A stretch of 64,000 nucleotides of DNA from RECM01 sp047921215 (lineage in GTDB: Bacteria > Bacteroidota > Rhodothermia > Balneolales > Cyclonatronaceae). Location: contig JBLRWO010000007.1 in the NCBI GenBank assembly GCA_047921215.1, positions 1 through 64,000 on the forward strand, in the 5' to 3' direction. The position numbers and the translations under genes are program-made. Below are positions 17,557 to 26,402 of this stretch, piece by piece. The stretch's first letter is position 1. Every line of letters starts with the position of its first letter. The notes under the pieces were generated by a model. That model ran no database searches and was not told the DNA's origin. It saw only the letters and a program-made list of their open reading frames with translations.

Positions 17557-17600
17557 ATCATTTAATGATTTGCTTAAATGATTTATTTGATCTACATTTT
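17557..17600 (+). promoter_or_regulatory. mer operon promoter/operator region
   Basis: TTTG (17569-17572), 20 bp, TACATTTT (17593-17600) fits the Bacteroidota promoter form TTTG...TAnnTTTG. The inverted repeat ATCATT-T-AATGAT (17557-17569) abuts it, and a CTTAAATG word occurs at 17573 and again at 17610. TTACTTAAAT recurs before merA at 18620-18629. These are plausible sites for the ArsR-type regulator, inferred from position only. Confidence 0.45.
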
Positions 17601-17635
17601 TAGTCGTTACTTAAATGTACTTGATTTTAAAAACC

Positions 17636-18016
17636 ATGAATAAACAAACCTGTATCCGCGAAGTAGCTGATCTGAACCAGATCAACAAGTGCATTCAGGA
17701 TCTGCACGATGTGGAATCGTCTATACTCAAGCTGACTGATATTTTAAAACTTGCCGGCAATGATGTGCGTCTGAAAATTCTTTTTTTGCTGGGTAAAGAT
17801 GAAGATCTCTGCCCCTGCGACCTGGCCGATATTCTGGACATGACGGTTCCGGCCATTTCTCAGCATCTTCGCAAACTGAAAGACGGAGGTCTGCTGAAAA
17901 CAAAACGGGACGGTAAACAGATTTTTTACTCCCTGAAGCAGCCATACAAAAAAATACTTACACCCATGTTCAACCAAATCAAAGAAAACAGAATTATGGA
18001 GGTATTTGCCGCATGA
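17636..18016 (+). CDS. ArsR/SmtB family regulator of the mercury operon
   Basis: A 126-residue winged-helix repressor placed where MerR usually sits. The DNA-binding part is CDLADILDMTVPAISQHLRKLKDGGLL. Cys59 and Cys61 (DLCPCDL) occupy the helix-3 metal-sensing position, and Cys6 and Cys19 in the N-terminal extension may complete a thiolate site. Start ATG 17636 gives MNKQTC; an upstream ATG at 17615 adds seven residues. The stop overlaps the merTP start by 4 bp (ATGA), so translation is coupled. Hg(II) sensing is inferred from the operon. Confidence 0.9.
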   Translation: MNKQTCIREVADLNQINKCIQDLHDVESSILKLTDILKLAGNDVRLKILFLLGKDEDLCPCDLADILDMTVPAISQHLRKLKDGGLLKTKRDGKQIFYSLKQPYKKILTPMFNQIKENRIMEVFAA

Positions 18017-18594
18017 ATTCAGAAAACAAATGGCTTGGAGCCGGAATCGCAGCCGCATTTATTGCCGCACTTTGCTGCATAACGCCCGTGTTTGCCGTTC
18101 TTGCCGGCATTGGCGGAATCGCAGCAACATTCTCGTTTCTGGAACCGTTCCGGCCCTGGTTGATCGGGCTCACCGTTCTGTTTCTGGGATTTGCCTGGTT
18201 TCAACAAATGAAACCCAAAAAAGAGATAGATTGTGCGTGTGAAGACAACCCAACCTTTTTCAAATCAAAACGATTCCTTGGTATCGTAACTCTTGCCGTT
18301 GGCCTGCTGGTGGCTTTTCCATACTACTCCCACATCTTCATTCAGGACAACAGCCCCAATGTGGTGTACGTAAGCGAGAGCCTGATTGAGCGGGTCTCGT
18401 TTGATGTGGATGGAATGACCTGCTCCGGCTGCGAAGCCTCCGTAAAGCGTGCTGTCCAAAACGTGGATGGCGTTCTGGAAACCGACGTTTCTTACGCCAC
18501 CCGGTCGGCCACCATTGCATTCGACAAAACCAAAACAACCCGGGAGGCTCTCGTTCAGGCGATCAACTCGACAGGTTTCAGGGTCGCCGATTAA
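18013..18594 (+). CDS. merTP: mercuric transport protein MerT fused to MerP domain
   Basis: Imports Hg(II) to the cytoplasm for reduction. Residues 1-110 are MerT-like with three membrane segments. The vicinal pair Cys21-Cys22 (ALCCITP) lies in the first helix, and Cys74/Cys76 (DCAC) in the cytoplasmic loop. Residues 127-193 form a heavy-metal-associated domain with GMTCSGC (Cys137, Cys140), equivalent to periplasmic MerP, tethered after the third helix. Fusion of MerT and MerP in one chain is known in Bacteroidota. It lies between the regulator and merA. Confidence 0.93.
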   Translation: MNSENKWLGAGIAAAFIAALCCITPVFAVLAGIGGIAATFSFLEPFRPWLIGLTVLFLGFAWFQQMKPKKEIDCACEDNPTFFKSKRFLGIVTLAVGLLVAFPYYSHIFIQDNSPNVVYVSESLIERVSFDVDGMTCSGCEASVKRAVQNVDGVLETDVSYATRSATIAFDKTKTTREALVQAINSTGFRVAD

Positions 18595-18635
18595 TCATTT
18601 TTTTCCCTCATTTAAAAATTTACTTAAATAATAGT

Positions 18636-20288
18636 ATGTCTGAACAAGCCAGGCTCAACGTCAGTATTCGCGGGATGACCTGCGACCAATGCGCAACAAG
18701 TATCGACCGCTCACTGTCCAATAAACAGGGGATCAGCAAAAAATCCGTTTCTTATAAGGATGGTAAAGCGGAGATCATTTTTAATCCGGATGCCATCACC
18801 AAAGAAGAACTGATCGCTACTATTAACAATACAGGCTACTACGAAGTTACCGGGGAAATTGAATCCACCGGAAACGGCGACAATCATTTTGACTTGCTCA
18901 TCATTGGCGGCGGGTCAGCTGCTTTTGCCGCTGCCATCCGCACCAGCGAACTGGGCGGGCGAGCAGTTATCATCAACAAAGGTCTGCCGACCGGCGGAAC
19001 CTGCGTGAATGTAGGATGCGTGCCATCAAAAACACTCATCCGTACCGCAGAAATGATCCATAATGCCAACCATCCGCGCTTTGATGGGATCGACTCAAAA
19101 GCCAACATCACAGACTTCAAAGCCATTATCGATCAAAAAAGACAGATGGTAAGCGATCTTCGTAAGGATAGATATGTAGATGTCATCGCTGACGATCCGA
19201 ACATCAAACTGGTGAATGGATTCGGACGATTTGTGGATGAACATACTGTGGATGTGGATAGAACCCTGTATTACGGCAAAAACATCCTGATTGCCACGGG
19301 TGCAGCTCCGTGGGTTCCGCCAGTGGATGGACTGGAAGAGACCGGATATCTGACCAACGAATCGGCTTACGAACTGGGCGAGCTTCCCGGGAGCCTGATT
19401 GTTTTCGGGGGTGGTTATATCGCCCTGGAAAACGCGCAGCTTTTCAGCCGTCTGGGCAGCAGGGTAACCATTGTGCAGCGATCCGGGCAAATTCTGAGCG
19501 ATCAGTCCGAAGAACTTGGATCAGCACTTGCCGGATACCTGGAAGACGAAGGAATCACGGTTCTTACCAATACCAGTATTAAAGAAGTATCCAAAAATGA
19601 GGCAACCGGCAAGAAAACAGTCCGACTGACTGTGAATGGAGAAAACCGGAAACTGGAAGCTGATGCTATTCTCGTGGCAACCGGCCGGATCGGGAATACG
19701 GCAAATATCGGCCTGGAAAAAACCGGCATTGAAACGGTGGGCCGGAGGTACATCCCCGTAGACGAAACCTTGAGAACCCGGGTTGATCACATCTTTGCCG
19801 CGGGCGATGTGCTCGGCGAAAGGCAATTTGTCTACACCGCCGCCTATGAGGGAAAAATCGCAGCCCAAAACGCGATGCGGGGCAGCCACGGGAAAGCCGA
19901 TTTCTCCGTACTGCCGTGGGTCATCTTCACCGATCCGCAGGCAGCCGGAGTTGGCATGGATGAAAAACAGGCCCTGGAGGCCGGTATTGATTATGAAACT
20001 GCAAAACTACCCCTCGAATACGTACCACGATCAATTGCTGCCCGCGATACCCGCGGCTTTATCAAACTCATTCGCAACAAGGCGAACGACCGTCTGGTGG
20101 GCGCCCGCATTCTGGCCCCCGAAGGCTCTGAACTGCTGATGGAACTGGTCCTGGCGATTCGTCACGGCATTCCGGTGGAATCGTTGAAATCGGAGTTTCA
20201 CCCCTACCTGACCCTTTCAGAAGGCATCAAACTGGCCGCCATTTCCTTCGGCAAGGACGTTGGAAAACTGAGCTGCTGTGCAACGTAA
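18636..20288 (+). CDS. merA: mercury(II) reductase
   Basis: FAD- and NADPH-dependent flavoenzyme reducing Hg(II) to Hg(0). The N-terminal HMA domain carries GMTCDQC (Cys16, Cys19). The FAD motif is LLIIGGGSAAFAAAIR, and the redox pair is Cys123/Cys128 in GGTCVNVGCVPSK. The NAD(P) domain has VFGGGYIALENAQLFSRLG, and HIFAAGDVL is the second FAD motif. The C-terminal vicinal pair Cys547-Cys548 (LSCCAT) that hands Hg to the active site is present, so the enzyme looks fully competent. The 550-residue length is normal. It is the last gene of the mer operon; merB is absent. Confidence 0.96.
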   Translation: MSEQARLNVSIRGMTCDQCATSIDRSLSNKQGISKKSVSYKDGKAEIIFNPDAITKEELIATINNTGYYEVTGEIESTGNGDNHFDLLIIGGGSAAFAAAIRTSELGGRAVIINKGLPTGGTCVNVGCVPSKTLIRTAEMIHNANHPRFDGIDSKANITDFKAIIDQKRQMVSDLRKDRYVDVIADDPNIKLVNGFGRFVDEHTVDVDRTLYYGKNILIATGAAPWVPPVDGLEETGYLTNESAYELGELPGSLIVFGGGYIALENAQLFSRLGSRVTIVQRSGQILSDQSEELGSALAGYLEDEGITVLTNTSIKEVSKNEATGKKTVRLTVNGENRKLEADAILVATGRIGNTANIGLEKTGIETVGRRYIPVDETLRTRVDHIFAAGDVLGERQFVYTAAYEGKIAAQNAMRGSHGKADFSVLPWVIFTDPQAAGVGMDEKQALEAGIDYETAKLPLEYVPRSIAARDTRGFIKLIRNKANDRLVGARILAPEGSELLMELVLAIRHGIPVESLKSEFHPYLTLSEGIKLAAISFGKDVGKLSCCAT

Positions 20289-20365
20289 AAAAAACGTAAA
20301 AAAGAGAGTAATAAAGGTTGAAAATTGCAGGCAGTGTCTGATCCTGTGTGCCTTCAGCCCCCCCC

Positions 20366-22093
20366 TCAGGGTGCCCTTCTCTCACCCGTCGCCTGCTCGA
20401 ACGCGTACGCGATCTCCAGCAGCACCGGCTCGCTCCAGGCGTCCGCCCAGAACGATACGCCCACCGGCAGCCCGTCGATATAGCCCATGGGCAACGTGAT
20501 GATGGGGTAACCCGCCCGCGCCGAGGGTGAACTGGACGAAACCTTGAAGTTGTCGCCCATCGAAAGATCCGTTTTCCATGCCTGCGAGCCTGTTGGACCC
20601 ACGAATGCATCTAACTCCTGTTCAGCCATCACTCGGTCGATACCCCGTTCCCGGCTGTGCAGCAACATCCGCTCCAGCGCCTCACGGTACTCCGGGCTGT
20701 CAAGCCCTCCCTTCTCAGCTGCCTGAAAAATCAGGTTGCGGTCGAAAATGGCGGTCTCCTCCGGATTCTCACGGGTCAGCTCTGCCAGGTGTTCCATGCT
20801 TTTTACCGGAGCGTCGGGACCGAGCGAGGCAAAATAGGCATCCAGACCGTCCCTGAATTCATACAGCAGCACCTGGAAGGCGGCCCCGCCGATGTTTTCT
20901 TCAGAAATCCGGTCGATCTCGACCACTGTGGCGCCCAGCTCCTCCAGCCGGCGCACCGTCTGATGCATCAGCGTATCGACCCGGAAATGACCGCCCAGAG
21001 AAGGTTTGAACAGACCGATCCGCTTGCCCTGCAGGCCATCCGCATTCAGGAATACGGTGTAGTCGGGGTGGATGTGGCTTTCGGAGGCCGCCGTGAGGTC
21101 ATCGGCCGGATCCACCCCCGTGAGGGCGCCCAGCAGAATGGCCGCATCACGCACGGTGCGTACCATGGGCCCTGCGCTGTCGGTAGTGTGCGAGATGGGG
21201 ATGATGCCGCTGCGGCTCCACAGGCCCACGGTGGGCTTCATACCCACAATGCCATTGGCTGACGAGGGACAAACAATCGACCCGTTTGTCTCGGTACCAA
21301 TGGCCAGCACAGTCAGATTTGCAGAGGCCGCCGCACCCGATCCCGAACTGGATCCGCACGGATTGCGTGTTGGATCGAACGGATTGTTCACCTGTCCGCC
21401 CAGGCCGCTCCAGCCGCTCGATGAGAACGAACTGTGGAAATTGGCCCACTCGCTCAGGTTGGTCTTGCCCAGCACCACTGCCCCCTGCTCGCGAAGGCGT
21501 TTCACGATGAAAGCATCTTCGGGCGGGACCGACCCATCCATAAACCGTGATCCGGCCGTGGTGGGCATGTCGGCGGTGTCGATATTGTCTTTGAGCAGAA
21601 TGGGCACACCGTGCAGCGGTCCGCGGAGGTTGCCCTCACTTCGCTCACGGTCGAGCTGGTCGGCAATCTGAAGCGCGTCGGGATTCAGCGCCCGCACCGC
21701 GTTCAGTGCCGGCCCGTTCCGGTCGATCGCCTCGATTCGGTCCAGATAAGCCTGCACCACCTGCCGCGTGTTGAAGTGCCCCTCGGCATAGCCCTGCTGT
21801 AGGGCATCCACGGTGATCTCCTCCAGGCCTAGTTCATCATAAAGACTGCGTTCGGGCTGGGCACATCCCGCCATGATCAGAATTCCGATGGCCAACAGCA
21901 CGGCGGCCAACGGAATACGTCCGGCACCGGACCAGGCCCGCTTACTGCCATAATGCGGTTGTGGGAATGGCTGTGAATGAGCAAGCACCTGCTTCTGCAA
22001 TGGTACTCGTGTTTTCAGATTCGGGGATTCGTTTGCACTCGAACAGGCAGCCTGGCGTGCGATCGCCTCGGTATATGGTATGGCTTTGATCAT
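20366..22093 (-). CDS. amidase-signature family lipoprotein
   Basis: A hydrolase of the amidase signature family, acting on a C-N amide bond in the envelope; the substrate is unknown. The Ser-Ser-Lys triad region is visible: Lys in LLKDNIDTADMPTTAG, the Ser-rich loop CGSSSGSGAAASAN, and the nucleophile region GTETNGSIVCPSSANG. A membrane segment ending in the lipobox IMAGC precedes the enzyme, so it should be a lipoprotein, but the region before it is unusually long. I chose the ATG at 22093; an earlier start at 22198 would add a segment without signal-peptide character, and a GTG further downstream is also possible. It converges with merA. Confidence 0.85.
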   Translation of the reverse strand: MIKAIPYTEAIARQAACSSANESPNLKTRVPLQKQVLAHSQPFPQPHYGSKRAWSGAGRIPLAAVLLAIGILIMAGCAQPERSLYDELGLEEITVDALQQGYAEGHFNTRQVVQAYLDRIEAIDRNGPALNAVRALNPDALQIADQLDRERSEGNLRGPLHGVPILLKDNIDTADMPTTAGSRFMDGSVPPEDAFIVKRLREQGAVVLGKTNLSEWANFHSSFSSSGWSGLGGQVNNPFDPTRNPCGSSSGSGAAASANLTVLAIGTETNGSIVCPSSANGIVGMKPTVGLWSRSGIIPISHTTDSAGPMVRTVRDAAILLGALTGVDPADDLTAASESHIHPDYTVFLNADGLQGKRIGLFKPSLGGHFRVDTLMHQTVRRLEELGATVVEIDRISEENIGGAAFQVLLYEFRDGLDAYFASLGPDAPVKSMEHLAELTRENPEETAIFDRNLIFQAAEKGGLDSPEYREALERMLLHSRERGIDRVMAEQELDAFVGPTGSQAWKTDLSMGDNFKVSSSSPSARAGYPIITLPMGYIDGLPVGVSFWADAWSEPVLLEIAYAFEQATGERRAP

Positions 22094-22223
22094 AGGTTGG
22101 GTGGATTGGGGATTGGGGAGATGTACAACGTATTTGCAGAGGTAACCTGGTAAATAAACTGAATTCCCGTGCAATCGACAAGAGTAGATCACATACATGC
22201 ACTAATGTGGTGTACCCCCACCG

Positions 22224-22685
22224 TTACTCCATATATCTCAGAGCGACCCTCATAAATATGGGTCCATTGTAAATACCGTGAATAAAGATTCCTGTTACCG
22301 TATTGCCGGTTTTTGAATACACATAAGGGATAATCAACACCACAGGTATCAGCATTATCATCAGATCCATTCCGAAGGGCAAATAGAACATCATCCAGAG
22401 TACTGAAAACAGCAACCAGGCATATTTCCCGGCCAGCCTTGTCTGTATATACCCTCTCCACAGCATCTCCTCGCCGGCAATATTGAAAAAAAACATGGGC
22501 AGCCAGACCAGCAGCAACAGTCGGTCATGCCCCTCAAACGGCTGCATCTCCATAAACCAGGGCGTGGTACTCAACGGCCTGATGCCGGCATACTCAGTGA
22601 GTAAAAACGATATGGCGAAGATCAGTCCCGTGCCAACAAATACCAGAAACAGCCCGGCAGTGGAATAGATCCAATCTTTTTTGGG
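22224..22685 (-). pseudogene. 5'-truncated CPBP (CAAX) intramembrane protease
   Basis: The C-terminal part of a CPBP-family metalloprotease, with the motifs GEEMLWRGYIQ (the EExxxR active-site signature) and HGIYNGPIF. The open frame begins directly after a TAA at 22686-22688 with PKKDWIYSTAGLFLVFVG and contains no ATG before the motif region; only a TTG (22574) is available. A homopolymer AAAAAA at the frame edge suggests a frameshift, and the upstream frame reads only a few residues. Full-length members have about 200-300 residues with more helices. It is probably inactive. Confidence 0.65.
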
Positions 22686-22689
22686 TTAT

Positions 22690-23084
22690 TTATCAGCACA
22701 TTACATGCGGAGATATTGAAATTATTACCGGGCAATTCTATCCGGACAACAATTACCCTGCAATCATTACCAGGTAACCTTTACCAGGAGATCATCTTCA
22801 GTCGACCATTGCCATGCAATCATTACAATGCGATCATCATACAAAGATCATATCTCACCGGGCTGAACTTTTTGCCGCTGCCGATCGTCTAAACCGGCAT
22901 CAACCACTAACACCCGTTTTTTATAACGGTGGATGTAATTTGAGGGCCGGATTTTACTCTATATGGTTATATTGGGTTTCGGCTCACTTAACTGCAACCA
23001 TATAATTGTTCATATAGTACCGGGCGGGCTGCCTGAGGAGCAGTCACTGCCCGGATTAAAACTGCGTCTGAACAGGGTCAGTCT
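22690..23084. other. intergenic region with degenerate CAATCATTAC repeats
   Basis: No gene seen. Between 22720 and 22850 a word near CAATCATTAC(C) recurs imperfectly several times (for example 22760-22770 and 22816-22825), interspersed with GATCATC words. The region should contain the promoter of the RND operon, but no convincing motif stands out. Confidence 0.4.
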
Positions 23085-26000
23085 ATGCTGCTTAACCGCC
23101 CGGTAACCGCGTTCATGCTGGTTCTGGCCACGTTTATCTTCGGGTATGTGGCCCTGAACGAGCTGTCGGTAGATCTCCTGCCAGATATCGACACGCCCTC
23201 GCTGCTGGTGCGCACCGAGTGGAGCGGGGCGTCGGCCCGGGAGATCGAAACACGCATCACCGAGCCCATGGAGGCCGTGCTGAGTACCATCCCCGGTGTG
23301 CAGCGCGTGCACAGTTTTTCGAGGCAGGGTCAGGGCATTACCGCGCTGGAGTTTGAGTGGGGCCGCGACATGAACCTGGCTTTTCTGAATACCCGCGAAA
23401 AGCTTGACCAGGTGCGCTACTTTCTTCCTGAACAGGCCGGAAGGCCACAGCTTATCTACACCACCCCCACCGACGAGCCTGTAGCTGTACTTCAGGTGAC
23501 CGCCCTTGGGCAGCCCGATCCCGGTTTTGCCACCCGACTCGACCTGAAGCGGTGGACCGAGCAGGTGCTCACCCGCCGGCTGGAGCAGGTGGATGGCATC
23601 GCACAGGCTGTAATGGTCGGGGCCCTGACGCCCGAGGTGCACATCCGGTTCAATCCGCAGCTGGCCGACCGCTACGGCATCTCCATCCAGGACGTACAGC
23701 AGGTGATACGCGAGGCCAATGTGTTTTCGGCCTCCGGCGAGCTGCGCGACGGCTGGTACCGCTACTCCCTGAATATCGAAACCCGGATACAGTCGCTGCA
23801 GGACATAACCCACCTGCCTGTTATGAAGATGGAGGGCGAGCGGATCATCCGTCTGAGTGATATCGCCGAGGTGGAGATGGGCGAGCAGGACCCCCTCTCC
23901 TTCGCCCTGGTCGACGGCTTCACGGCCCTCACCGTACTGGTTAAGAAGGACTATGGCACCAATACGGTTACCGTTTTCCAGCGGATGCTGCCTGAAATAG
24001 AATCCCTGGGCGATATGTACCCGGGCATTTCGGTGGAGGTGCTCAGCGAGAGCGCCACCTATATCAAAAACACCATCAGCAACCTGCTGCAGACCCTGCT
24101 CATTGGCGGTGTGCTGGCCTTCATGGTGCTTTTCCTGTTCCTGAATGATCCGCGGATGCCCTTCACCATCGGCATCGCCATTCCGGTTAGCATCTTCCTC
24201 ACCTTCTTTGTGATGTACCTGGCAGGCATACAGCTCAATATCGTATCGCTGAGCGGACTCACCCTGGGCATCGGCCTGCTCGTCGACAACGCCATCGTGG
24301 TACTTGAGAACATCAACCGATACCGGAAGAGCGGGTCGGAGCTGTACAAAGCGGCATCAGCGGGCACCCGCGAGATCGCCCTGGCCATCACCGCGTCCAC
24401 CTTTACCACCATCTCGGTGTTCCTGCCCCTTATCTTCCTCGGCGGTTTTGAAGGGGCTTTTTTCCGCGATCAGGCCTTTACCTTATCGATCGCGCTGCTG
24501 GCATCGCTGCTGGTTGCCCTGGGCATCCTTCCGGTGCTGGTGGTGCAGTTCCAGCGCCGCAAGCGGTCGGACCAGTTCCGCGAAACCCGTTTCACCTCTG
24601 TTTTTGAGGATGTAAAAGACCGGTATGAGCGGTCGCTTCAGTCCGTGCTGCACCGGCCGCTGCTTCCCCTGGTTGCACTGGCCCTGATCCTGATCGCCGC
24701 GTTCGCCGGGTTCAACCGGATCGGCAAATCGGTGCTGCCTGATACGCGGGAACAGCGCATCCAGTACCGGGTGAGCCTGCCCGGCAACACATCTATCTTC
24801 ACCGCGAGGCAGGCGGCGGGGTATATGATGGAAGAACTCACCCGCATGGGCGGTTTCAGCGGGGTTCTGGCCATGGGCGGGTATACCGATCAGACCAATG
24901 TGGCGCGGCTGGCCCGCGAAGGGATGAACAAATTTACGCTGGAGGTACCCGTAGGCACTGCTGATGATGCACGGCAGGTACACCGGTTCTTGGAAACCTG
25001 GTCCGGCAACCAGCCCGGCTGGACCTTCGAGCCCATCCGTGAGATCGAGCTTTTTTCGAGCATCCTCGGCGACGCCGAGGCGCCGGTCGTTTTCCGGTTC
25101 GTGGGGCAGAACCGGGACATCACCGAACAGGCCGCGGAACGGCTTGCCGCACACATCACCAACCCGGGCAGCACCTTCAGCATGGCCCGGCAGTACCCCG
25201 AGGAGGTCGATACCTACCACATCCGCTTTATTACGGAGCGCATCATGCAGCTCGGATTGTCGGAGCGGCAGGTGATCGATTTCATGGAGTCGAGGGCCCG
25301 CGGCAACATGATCACCGAGTGGAACCGCGAGGACGAAAGCATCGCACTGCGACTTTTTACTGCGCGCGACACCGGTTTCGATCCGGGCGATATCCGCATA
25401 CCGGTGCGCGGACGATCGGTGCCGGTGCGTGAAATCGCCACCATATCGCGTGTGCCTGAACTGCAGCAGCTCGAGCGCATCGATCAGGCCCCCGTGCTCA
25501 GCTACGTGACCAGCCTGAGCCTGGCCGACTGGTGGTTCAACAAGGATGAGGTCCGGCGCCAGCTCACCGCCTTCACCCGCGACACCGGCATCCAGGTCCG
25601 TGTGGGTGGGTCGGCCGTACAGGTCGACAAACTGCTGCGCGACATGGGTAAACTGCTTCTTATCAGCCTCATCCTGATTTACATTATTCTGGCCGTTCAG
25701 TACGAAAACCTGAAATACCCCCTCATCGTCCTGTTCGCGGTGCCCTTCGCGTGGGTCGGGTCCATCTTCCTGCTTTGGGCGGCCGGCAGCACACTGAATA
25801 CCCTCAGCCTGATGGGCGTACTCATTCTAACCGGGATTGCGGTAAACGACGCCATCCTGAAGGTCGACTTTATGCGGCGCTACCTTGCTGAAACCGGCAA
25901 CCTGGATGAGGCCATCCGCCAGGCGGGCCTCCACCGGTTCCGCCCCGTGGTAATGACCACCCTCACCACCACGCTCGGCCTGCTTCCCATGATCATCCCC

Positions 26001-26180
26001 ATCGGCGACGGATACGAGTTCCGGCAGGCGCTCGGCCTTGCCCTCATGGGCGGGATGATCACCAGCACCCTGCTCACGCTTTACCTGATACCGCTCATCT
26101 TTAAATGGGTTGAGACCATCACCTCCGGCAGAAAAATACCGGAAGCCGTGCCCAACCCCGAAATTGTTCCCAAATACTGA
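23085..26180 (+). CDS. RND efflux transporter permease (AcrB/MdtB-like), first of two
   Basis: A 1031-residue inner-membrane proton antiporter of the HAE1/AcrB type. TM1 begins at residue 4 (RPVTAFMLVLATFIFGYVAL), and the large periplasmic porter domains span residues about 35-330 and 560-850. TM4 carries the proton-relay Asp401 in GIGLLVDNAIVVLENI; the second Asp of the usual DD pair is Asn. TM10 has GIAVNDAILKVDFMRR. The full family length and architecture are present. The adaptor gene follows, and a second RND gene comes after it, so the pump may be heteromeric as in MdtBC. No TolC-type outer-membrane gene is present. Substrate unknown. Confidence 0.93.
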   Translation: MLLNRPVTAFMLVLATFIFGYVALNELSVDLLPDIDTPSLLVRTEWSGASAREIETRITEPMEAVLSTIPGVQRVHSFSRQGQGITALEFEWGRDMNLAFLNTREKLDQVRYFLPEQAGRPQLIYTTPTDEPVAVLQVTALGQPDPGFATRLDLKRWTEQVLTRRLEQVDGIAQAVMVGALTPEVHIRFNPQLADRYGISIQDVQQVIREANVFSASGELRDGWYRYSLNIETRIQSLQDITHLPVMKMEGERIIRLSDIAEVEMGEQDPLSFALVDGFTALTVLVKKDYGTNTVTVFQRMLPEIESLGDMYPGISVEVLSESATYIKNTISNLLQTLLIGGVLAFMVLFLFLNDPRMPFTIGIAIPVSIFLTFFVMYLAGIQLNIVSLSGLTLGIGLLVDNAIVVLENINRYRKSGSELYKAASAGTREIALAITASTFTTISVFLPLIFLGGFEGAFFRDQAFTLSIALLASLLVALGILPVLVVQFQRRKRSDQFRETRFTSVFEDVKDRYERSLQSVLHRPLLPLVALALILIAAFAGFNRIGKSVLPDTREQRIQYRVSLPGNTSIFTARQAAGYMMEELTRMGGFSGVLAMGGYTDQTNVARLAREGMNKFTLEVPVGTADDARQVHRFLETWSGNQPGWTFEPIREIELFSSILGDAEAPVVFRFVGQNRDITEQAAERLAAHITNPGSTFSMARQYPEEVDTYHIRFITERIMQLGLSERQVIDFMESRARGNMITEWNREDESIALRLFTARDTGFDPGDIRIPVRGRSVPVREIATISRVPELQQLERIDQAPVLSYVTSLSLADWWFNKDEVRRQLTAFTRDTGIQVRVGGSAVQVDKLLRDMGKLLLISLILIYIILAVQYENLKYPLIVLFAVPFAWVGSIFLLWAAGSTLNTLSLMGVLILTGIAVNDAILKVDFMRRYLAETGNLDEAIRQAGLHRFRPVVMTTLTTTLGLLPMIIPIGDGYEFRQALGLALMGGMITSTLLTLYLIPLIFKWVETITSGRKIPEAVPNPEIVPKY

Positions 26181-26282
26181 CTCCTCGCCATGAAAAAAGC
26201 TGCCTTTACTGAAAATTCCCTGCGGTTGTTCACCCCACTGTATCCGGCGCCCGGAAACAGGCGGTTACAGCATCGGAATGTT

Positions 26283-26396
26283 TTACCCGGGAACGCGGAT
26301 ACTCCGGGACGGCATAATGCGCCCACGAATGAGGATGCTCTCAGGTACATTATTCCGACCGGGAACGGGGATACATCAGGGCGGAATATTACCCCC
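26283..26396. repeat. two 72-bp-spaced quasi-repeats before the adaptor gene
   Basis: GGGAACGCGGATACTCCGGG (from 26289) and GGGAACGGGGATACATCAGG (from 26361) start related blocks 72 bp apart. The period is a multiple of three, and the open frame upstream of the adaptor reads through both (PGNADTPGRHN and TGNGDTSGRNI). This looks like repeated intergenic DNA that happens to be open, not protein domain. Confidence 0.5.
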
Positions 26397-26402
26397 GGGC
26401 TT

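Noticed and set aside
22189..22461. Alternative minus-strand frame overlapping the CPBP remnant
   Set aside because: The overlapping frame with GEEMLWRG and HGIYNGP explains the region; this one has no domain character.
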